Assembly: GCA_023621975.1 (NCBI GenBank)
Contig: JAMOAC010000536.1
Location: 1 to 5,464 of the forward strand
DNA: 5,464 bases
DNA from: Bacillota bacterium
Lineage (GTDB): Bacteria > Bacillota_A > Clostridia > Acetivibrionales > DUMB01
Reading direction: 5' to 3'
The first letter of the stretch is position 1. Every line of letters starts with the position of its first letter. Positions 1 through 4,317 of the stretch are shown here, piece after piece. The notes beneath the pieces were generated by a model. The model saw nothing but the letters and a program-made list of their open reading frames with translations, made no database searches and was not told the DNA's origin. The translations under genes and the position numbers were made by a program.

Positions 1-1814
1 TTCCTTTTGAGAAAGCAGTATCTTACCTTAAGGATTCCATTGAAAAAATGTATGGCAAAAAGGGACGTAAAATTGTTGAAATGAATATAGCCGCTGTTGA
101 TAAGGCAACAGAGGCATTGGTCGAGGTTAAAGTTCCAGCGTCATGGGCTGAAGCAAAGGATGAGGATTTACCAGTCAAGGAAGAGCCGGACTTTGTAAAA
201 AACATACAAAGGCCGATGGCAAGGCACGAGGGCGATGAACTGCCGGTAAGTGCATTTGTTGGGATGGAAGACGGAACATTCCCTCTTGGTACCACTGCAT
301 ATGAAAAACGTGGGATAGCGCCGATGATTCCCGAGTGGCAAATTGACAAATGCATACAGTGCAACAGATGTTCTTTTATCTGCCCGCATGCCACCATAAG
401 GCCTTTCCTGCTGAATGAAGAGGAAGTTGCCCGCAAACCGGAAACTTTCGAAACTAAAAAAGCTATGGGCAAAGGGCTGGAACATCTTCAGTATCGCATC
501 CAGGTTTCACCGTTGGACTGTACTGGCTGCGCAAACTGTGCAGATGTATGTCCGGCAAAAGACAAAGCGTTAATTATGAAACCGGCACATGAGCAAATTG
601 AAAAGGAAATGGAAAACTGGGAATTTGCAATGACCGTTACAGAGAAGGATGATCTGATTGATCCGAAAACATTAAAAGGAAGCCAGTTTGTAAGGCCTTT
701 GCTTGAATTCAACGGCGCATGCCCCGGTTGTGGAGAGACCCCGTATATAAAGCTTTTAACACAGCTTTTCGGCGACAGGATGATGATATCCAATGCTACG
801 GGCTGTTCATCCATATGGGGTGCTTCTGCACCTTCCATAGCTTATTCGACAAATGCAGAAGGAAAAGGTCCGGCATGGATAAACCCGCTGTTTGAAGATG
901 CGGCTGAATTCGGATACGGTATGTATCTTGGAGTCAGGCAGATAAGGGAAAAGCTTGCGGAACTGGTGAGGGAGGCAATCAGTTCGCCGCTTGACCCTAA
1001 AATAAAAGAAGCATTTGAACAATGGCTTGAAGTGATGAATGACGGGGAAGCGTCAAAAGAGGCAACAAGGAAAATATTCGAAGCCCTCAGGGGCTACGAC
1101 TATAAAGGCAACAGGCTTATAGAAGAAATAATGAAAAGAAAAGATTTTCTCATTAAAAAGTCCATATGGGCTATCGGCGGTGACGGCTGGGCCTATGACA
1201 TTGGATTTGGAGGCCTGGATCACGTCCTGGCAATGGGTAATGATATAAATATATTTGTGATGGACACAGAAGTATACTCAAATACAGGAGGACAATGTTC
1301 CAAGTCGACTCCTGCGGCTAGTGTCGCCAAACTGGCGGCAGGAGGGAAAAAGCTGAAAAAGAAGGACCTTGGCCTTATGGCCATGTCTTATGGTTATGTT
1401 TATGTAGCTCAGATAGCCATGGGAGCTGACATGAATCAGGCCATTAAGGCTATTACCGAGGCTGAAAGGTACAATGGTCCGTCACTTATCATAGCTTATT
1501 CTCCCTGCATAAGCCACGGAATAAAAACGGGAATGGGCACAAGTATCATGGAGGAGCGTAAAGCTGTTGAGGCCGGGTACTGGCACCTTTACAGGTATAA
1601 TCCCGACCTCAGGAAAGAAGGAAAGAACCCGTTTATTCTTGACTCCAAGGCTCCTACAAAAGACTATAAAGAGTTCATCAGCGGAGAATTGCGGTACTCA
1701 CAGCTTATGAATGTATTTCCTGACATAGCAGGCGGCCTGTTTGACCTTTCTGAAAGGAATGCAGCAGAAAGATATGAAAGGTATAAGAAACTGGCTGAGT
1801 ATAACGTGCTTTAG
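1..1814 (+). CDS. nifJ: Pyruvate:ferredoxin (flavodoxin) oxidoreductase, C-terminal half (5' end outside window)
   Basis: The enzyme oxidatively decarboxylates pyruvate with CoA to acetyl-CoA and CO2 and reduces ferredoxin in the cytoplasm. It is the main entry of pyruvate into acetyl-CoA in anaerobic clostridia. The frame is open from base 3 (first full codon), so the ATG at 48 is an internal methionine. About 603 of the roughly 1,170-1,180 residues usual for the single-chain enzyme are visible. In order: the end of the gamma-type domain (to ~150); the EKR linker domain with AYEKRGIAP (~180-335); a two-cluster ferredoxin domain with CxxCxxCxxxCP at 351-383 (CIQCNRCSFICP) and at 519-554 (CTGCANCADVCP); then the TPP domain with CPGCGE (720-734), ATGCSSIWG (near 795-821), GDGWAYDIGFGG (from ~1179) and NTGGQ (1281-1295). 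The late conserved Cys is at 1506 (PCISHG). All expected cysteines and TPP motifs are intact, so it should be functional. It ends at TAG 1812-1814, and a TAA lies nine codons further in frame. The symbol could equally be por/pfor in this genus. Confidence 0.96.
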   Translation, partial: PFEKAVSYLKDSIEKMYGKKGRKIVEMNIAAVDKATEALVEVKVPASWAEAKDEDLPVKEEPDFVKNIQRPMARHEGDELPVSAFVGMEDGTFPLGTTAYEKRGIAPMIPEWQIDKCIQCNRCSFICPHATIRPFLLNEEEVARKPETFETKKAMGKGLEHLQYRIQVSPLDCTGCANCADVCPAKDKALIMKPAHEQIEKEMENWEFAMTVTEKDDLIDPKTLKGSQFVRPLLEFNGACPGCGETPYIKLLTQLFGDRMMISNATGCSSIWGASAPSIAYSTNAEGKGPAWINPLFEDAAEFGYGMYLGVRQIREKLAELVREAISSPLDPKIKEAFEQWLEVMNDGEASKEATRKIFEALRGYDYKGNRLIEEIMKRKDFLIKKSIWAIGGDGWAYDIGFGGLDHVLAMGNDINIFVMDTEVYSNTGGQCSKSTPAASVAKLAAGGKKLKKKDLGLMAMSYGYVYVAQIAMGADMNQAIKAITEAERYNGPSLIIAYSPCISHGIKTGMGTSIMEERKAVEAGYWHLYRYNPDLRKEGKNPFILDSKAPTKDYKEFISGELRYSQLMNVFPDIAGGLFDLSERNAAERYERYKKLAEYNVL

Positions 1815-1976
1815 TATAGGCATTTGTCTTCTGCAGATAGGTAAAAAGAATATTATAAATATGGCATAACGTTAGTAAACATATAAGTAATAAGTAATTA
1901 AAAAAATGATAATTAATAGATGAAAAATAAAAAATAAATAATAAAAACTTTATAATAAAAAAGCCTATATCTTCAA

Positions 1977-2007
1977 TTACTTAGTGAAAAACTTAATTAC
2001 TAAGTAA
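1977..2007. repeat. Nested 9-bp inverted repeat in the left arm of the palindromic element
   Basis: TTACTTAGT at 1977-1985 is the exact reverse complement of ACTAAGTAA at 1999-2007, with a 13-base A/T-rich spacer. It can form a side hairpin, giving the element a three-way-junction form. The same left strand (ATTACTTA) can instead pair with TAAGTAAT at 2114-2121, so the two pairings exclude each other. Confidence 0.55.
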
Positions 2008-2046
2008 ACTTGTTGTGCTTGGTAATAAGAGATAGCATTGTGGAGA

Positions 2047-2076
2047 GCTTTAGAGCTGTTTTAATAGCTCTAAAGC
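2047..2076. repeat. Central perfect hairpin of the palindromic element
   Basis: GCTTTAGAGCT (2047-2057) and AGCTCTAAAGC (2066-2076) form an 11-bp perfect stem around the 8-base loop GTTTTAAT. It is followed by CCCGGAGCGCC rather than a T tract, so it does not look like a factor-independent terminator on the + strand. It forms the tip of the larger fold 1962-2135. Confidence 0.7.
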
Positions 2077-2414
2077 CCGGAGCGCCTGATATCAAAATGC
2101 CAGCACAACAAGTTAAGTAATCAAAGATATAGGCTAATTTAATTATGGGAAATACAAATAATTTCTCTGTGCCATTTCTTCATAACATTATCAATTTGGC
2201 TCTCCTGAATTTGCTAAAAAATATCCTGAAACGTTTGACCATTATGATTGCTTTTTATTATCTTCTTTATTGCCTTCACTGGCAGAGTGCCCTCTTATAT
2301 CATTTAATACATCTCCTGCCATAATTTATGGCAACCTGCTATATGTATTTAAAAAAAGCTTAATAAATACAGGATTAATTATATATTGAAATTCATGGAA
2401 GGAAGATACGAATG

Positions 2415-2429
2415 TATTGCAGTGCAATA
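2415..2429. promoter_or_regulatory. Perfect 7-1-7 palindrome, possible protein-binding site
   Basis: TATTGCA, a central G, then TGCAATA form a perfect dyad. Short perfect dyads of this size are typical of operators for dimeric regulators, but it lies about 200 bases upstream of the nearest promoter candidate and no regulator gene is in view. The symmetry is certain; the function is unknown. Confidence 0.3.
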
Positions 2430-2557
2430 GAAACTGAACATGGATACTAGTTAATCACTGGTAAAAATAGTGTTGGATTTACAAAAATTTGACAGATATG
2501 CAAAGGTGTTTTGGCGTCGGATTCTGCATGGATGAAAAGTTGAGCGTAAGTAAACAA

Positions 2558-2575
2558 CATATCTGACATATCTGA
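2558..2575. repeat. Tandem CATATCTGA repeat with an inverted copy upstream
   Basis: CATATCTGA occurs twice head to tail without a gap (2558-2566 and 2567-2575). Its 8-base complement CAGATATG lies at 2493-2500. The three copies sit 50-150 bases upstream of the promoter candidate of the SLH gene, where a regulator could bind, but they could equally be chance or a transposition scar. Confidence 0.35.
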
Positions 2576-2621
2576 GTATATGGTTATTCTATGAAAATTA
2601 TCACAAATTATAGAAACGCAA

Positions 2622-2651
2622 TTGAAAATTTTATAATAAATTATGTATATT
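2622..2651 (+). promoter_or_regulatory. Candidate sigma-A promoter of the SLH protein gene
   Basis: TTGAAA (2622-2627, one mismatch to TTGACA) is followed after 18 bases by TATATT (2646-2651, one mismatch to TATAAT). This predicts a transcript start near 2657-2660 and a leader of about 70 bases. A perfect TATAAT at 2632-2637 is an alternative -10 but has only a poor -35 (three of six bases) at the correct distance. Both lie in A/T-rich DNA where such matches arise easily. Confidence 0.45.
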
Positions 2652-2655
2652 TAAC

Positions 2656-2695
2656 AAAACAGCCAATGCCTCGAAAATCAGACCTGGCTGTTTTT
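2656..2695 (+). promoter_or_regulatory. Leader hairpin with T tract: 5'-end stem-loop or terminator/attenuator
   Basis: AAAACAGCCA (2656-2665) pairs perfectly with TGGCTGTTTT (2685-2694) around a 19-base loop, and the right arm runs into TTTTT. The shape is that of an intrinsic terminator with a short GC core. Its position is unusual: it starts at the predicted transcript start of the SLH gene and ends 18 bases before that gene's ribosome site. It may protect the 5' end of the mRNA, act as an attenuator, or stop transcription arriving from upstream. The stem is seen; the role is inference. Confidence 0.55.
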
Positions 2696-2712
2696 GAACA
2701 ATCAAATGGAAA

Positions 2713-2718
2713 AAGGAG
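2713..2718 (+). promoter_or_regulatory. Ribosome binding site fixing the GTG start of the SLH protein
   Basis: AAGGAG lies nine bases before GTG at 2728-2730. The resulting N-terminus (MKRR followed by a hydrophobic stretch) is a normal signal peptide. The nearby ATG at 2706 is in another frame, so GTG is the start. Confidence 0.85.
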
Positions 2719-2727
2719 TGGAAGCGA

Positions 2728-3816
2728 GTGAAGAGAAGACTTCTGAGTATTTTTTTAGTCGCAGCAATAATAGCATCAATATTTCCAATTGCTGTTTTTG
2801 CTGAATTCTCCGATGTACAGGGACACTGGGCACAGGCTGTTTTTGCTGAATTCTCCGATGTACAGGGACACTGGGCACAGGCGGAGATTGAAAAATGGAG
2901 TGCAAAGGGGATAATATTAGGTTCGGATAATATGTTCCGTCCCAATGATCCGATAACCCGTGGGGAAATGGCGGTAATACTTGACAGGGTGATGAGATAC
3001 CAGCTAAAGGCCGAAAATTCTTTTAAGGACCTTGGACAAAGCTGGTATACTGAAGCAATATTAAAGGCAAATGCTGCGGGTGTTATTGTTGGAGATAACG
3101 GTAATGTGCGTCCCAAGGACAACATTACACGTGAAGAAGCGGTAGTAATGTTTAACAGGGCCTTGCGGATTGAACCTGACACAGAAGGAAAGGGTTTAGT
3201 ATTTAAGGACAGCAGTCAGATCTCCAGATGGGCGGCAGGCTATGCCAGTGCTCTGGCAAGCAAAGGCTATATCAAAGGCGATTCAAACGGTAATTTCAAT
3301 CCACAAGCAGCCATAACACGTGCTGAAGTGGTAAAGATTCTGGATAACTCAATAAAGGAACTGTACAACAAAGCGGGTAAGTATTCCAACAAGGTGATTG
3401 AAGGCAATGTTATTATTAACACTCCTTCTGTTACCTTGAAAAATATAGAGATAAAAGGTGACCTTATAATTGCCGAAGGTGTAGGTGAAGGCGACGTACA
3501 CCTGGACAACGTCAAGATAAACGGAGATACAATCGTTAAAGGCGGCGGTGCAAATTCTATTTACTTCAACAGCGTTACGATAGGCGGAGCACTTATAGTG
3601 AATAAAACCGACGGTAACTTGAGAATAGTGGCTACCGGAACAACAAGAGTATCAGTTGCGGCTCTTGAGAGCGGTGCTATTCTGGTAACGAGGGATCTCA
3701 ATGGTGGAGCCATTGAAGAGGTAATAATTTCTGCAAGTGTTGCTGCAGGGCAGAATATAGTACTGGAAGGCAATTTTGTCAATGTTAAGAATAATGCCGA
3801 GGATATAACAATCTAG
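2728..3816 (+). CDS. Secreted three-SLH-domain surface protein, first segment (ends at in-frame TAG)
   Basis: This 362-residue segment encodes a protein exported by Sec and held non-covalently on the cell wall. SLH domains are known to bind pyruvylated secondary cell-wall polymers. Residues 1-25 are a signal peptide: KRR, a hydrophobic core, and AVFA before the cut. Residues 22-51 are a perfect duplication of AVFAEFSDVQGHWAQ. Three SLH domains follow at about 42-94, 99-150 and 159-210. Each starts with an F-(S/K)-D motif and ends with the signature ITRGEM (76-81), ITREEA (133-138) or ITRAEV (196-201). Residues ~222-362 are short alternating beta strands rich in Gly, Asn and Val (NVIINT, GDLIIAEG, NSVTIGG), resembling a beta-helix stalk. 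The frame stops at TAG 3814-3816 inside that region, but identical-style sequence continues directly after it. If UAG is a true stop, the product is a truncated anchor without its outer domains. Confidence 0.85.
   Translation: MKRRLLSIFLVAAIIASIFPIAVFAEFSDVQGHWAQAVFAEFSDVQGHWAQAEIEKWSAKGIILGSDNMFRPNDPITRGEMAVILDRVMRYQLKAENSFKDLGQSWYTEAILKANAAGVIVGDNGNVRPKDNITREEAVVMFNRALRIEPDTEGKGLVFKDSSQISRWAAGYASALASKGYIKGDSNGNFNPQAAITRAEVVKILDNSIKELYNKAGKYSNKVIEGNVIINTPSVTLKNIEIKGDLIIAEGVGEGDVHLDNVKINGDTIVKGGGANSIYFNSVTIGGALIVNKTDGNLRIVATGTTRVSVAALESGAILVTRDLNGGAIEEVIISASVAAGQNIVLEGNFVNVKNNAEDITI
2791..2880 (+). repeat. Perfect 45-bp in-frame tandem duplication
   Basis: Bases 2791-2835 and 2836-2880 are identical over 45 bp, and two further bases (GC at 2881-2882) match the start of the unit. 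Each copy encodes AVFAEFSDVQGHWAQ, that is, the signal-peptidase site plus the first eleven residues of an SLH domain. Identity at every silent position means the duplication is recent, is maintained by slippage, or is an assembly artefact. Collapse to one copy would restore an ordinary signal peptide joined to SLH1. Confidence 0.97.
3814..3816 (+). other. First in-frame TAG codon
   Basis: The context is ATC TAG GCT ACA inside the beta-helix-like region. It splits a structural unit rather than ending a domain, which argues that it is not the original gene end. A single C-to-T change from CAG (Gln), or a change from GAG or AAG, explains it. No ribosome site lies near for restart. Confidence 0.85.
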
Positions 3817-4314
3817 GCTACAGGAAAAATTGAAAATCTCGTACTTAATGCAAAGACAACAGTTATTGGAGAAGTTAGTATAGAAAATGTAACTGCATCT
3901 CCGGGGGCAGATTCTGTTATTAACGGCAAAGAGATAAGTGGCGGACAAAGCAATGTAAAAATTAATCCTTCTGATACAGATACAGGAAGCGACGGAAACA
4001 ATGGCGGAAACAGCGGTGGAAACAATGGTGGAAACAACGGAGGAAACAGCGGCGGAAATAGCGGAGGAAACGGCGGTGGAGACAACGGCGAAGGTGATGA
4101 CAGAGTTTGGACAGTAACTTTTGACAGCAACGTAGGAACGGCAGTCGACCCAATTACTGTTAATAATGGTGAGACAATAGAACTTCCGCTAGAGCCGACA
4201 AAAAAAGGCGCAACCTTTATAGGCTGGTTTATTGATGAAGAACTTACACAGGAATTTGATCCATCCACACCAATTACATCGGATATGATACTTTATGCAA
4301 AATGGAGTGGATGG
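3817..4314 (+). CDS. Middle segment of the interrupted surface protein: end of stalk, Gly/Asn linker, B-repeat
   Basis: These 166 open codons lie between the two TAGs and have no start codon or ribosome site of their own, so they are meaningful only as a continuation of the upstream frame. The segment begins ATGKIENLVLNAKTTVIGEV, continuing the beta-strand rhythm of the stalk. It then has the PGADSVINGKEISGG motif that closes such regions, a Ser/Asp/Thr stretch, the (NxGG) linker, and an InlB-type B-repeat ending in LYAKW. The TAG at 4315 falls three residues after the domain ends, so a product stopping there would still have a complete B-repeat. Confidence 0.6.
3997..4080 (+). repeat. Seven 12-bp units encoding an Asn/Ser-Gly-Gly linker
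   Basis: Seven consecutive 12-base units of the pattern AAC-(AAT/AGC/AAC/GGC)-GGN-GGA encode N(N/S/G)GG repeats, followed by an acidic tail (DNGEGDD). Third-position differences between units mean the array is older than the 45-bp duplication. It is a flexible spacer between the cell-wall-proximal stalk and the outer domains, and a place where unit number could vary between strains. Confidence 0.85.
4111..4305 (+). other. InlB-type B-repeat domain (Listeria-Bacteroides repeat)
   Basis: About 65 residues match the family pattern: TVTFDSNVGT at the start, VNNGETIELP, then PTKKGATFIGWF, the acidic ELTQEFD, and LYAKW at the end. Such beta-grasp-like repeats occur in extracellular proteins of Firmicutes and Bacteroidetes, usually in tandem; here only one is present. 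It lies between the Gly/Asn linker and the second TAG. Confidence 0.85.
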
Positions 4315-4317
4315 TAG
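4315..4317 (+). other. Second in-frame TAG codon
   Basis: The context is GGA TGG TAG GAG CCG, just after the B-repeat. GGAG overlaps and follows the stop and a GTG begins at 4324, but the gap of three bases is too short for normal restart and the product would lack a signal peptide. The frame stays open for at least 382 codons afterwards. Confidence 0.85.

Larger units (their letters stand above)
1962..2135. repeat. Palindromic element with ~22-bp terminal inverted repeats (MITE-like, or structured RNA)
   Basis: The outer arms are 1962-1982 plus one or two bases and 2114-2135. AGCCTATATCTT at 1962-1973 pairs perfectly with AAGATATAGGCT at 2124-2135. After two mismatches, ATTACTTA on the left pairs with TAAGTAAT at 2114-2121. 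Further in, AACTTGTTGTGCT (2007-2019) is the exact complement of AGCACAACAAGTT (2102-2114). The left arm carries about 24 extra bases (1983-2006) that have no partner on the right. The centre is an 11-bp hairpin. It contains no ORF and no clear target-site duplication at its edges. The size, terminal inverted repeats and intergenic position fit a non-autonomous miniature transposable element. A large folded RNA in the 3' region of the oxidoreductase transcript is the alternative. The inverted repeats are seen directly; the identity is inference. Confidence 0.65.
1815..2727. other. Long AT-rich intergenic region without a convincing gene
   Basis: This 913-base spacer is clearly richer in A+T than the flanking genes. 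Every frame is broken by frequent stops. The longest open frames are a 59-codon hydrophobic frame at 2145-2324 (+) with no ribosome site and a 26-codon frame at 2242-2322 (-). No GC-rich intrinsic terminator is visible just after the oxidoreductase stop: 1815-1960 is nearly all A/T, with a TAAGTAA direct repeat at 1884-1897. The spacer holds the palindromic element at 1962-2135, symmetric motifs at 2415-2429 and 2558-2575, and the promoter/leader of the downstream gene at about 2622-2718. No tRNA-like cloverleaf or CRISPR-type repeat array was seen. Confidence 0.7.

Noticed and set aside
48..1814. ATG at 48 as the true start of the oxidoreductase
   Set aside because: The frame is open to the left edge with family-like sequence (PFEKAVSYLKDSIEKMYGKK). 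The visible part is the C-terminal half of a much larger enzyme.
2047..2076. Central hairpin as an intrinsic terminator of the oxidoreductase gene
   Set aside because: It is followed by a GC-rich stretch without a T tract and lies more than 230 bases after the stop codon.
2242..2322. 26-codon - strand ORF (MAGDVLNDIRGH...)
   Set aside because: It is too short, has only a weak upstream purine run, and no recognisable family.
2145..2324. 59-codon hydrophobic + strand ORF (MGNTNNFSVPFLHN...)
   Set aside because: There is no ribosome site. Its Leu/Ile richness is what the T-rich complement of an A-rich strand gives, and it starts ten bases after the palindromic element without a promoter. A small membrane peptide cannot be excluded, but nothing supports one.
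2395..2430. Short + strand ORF (MEGRYECIAVQ) preceding stop-broken frame to about 2540
   Set aside because: It has eleven codons and the frame is then broken by TAG, TAA and TGA; the resemblance to coding sequence is no better than chance.
3962..4268. Minus-strand Pro/Phe-rich or Arg/Cys-rich ORFs opposite the linker repeats
   Set aside because: They are the antisense of the 12-bp Asn-Gly-Gly units; the repeated low-complexity peptides are shadows of the real + strand frame.
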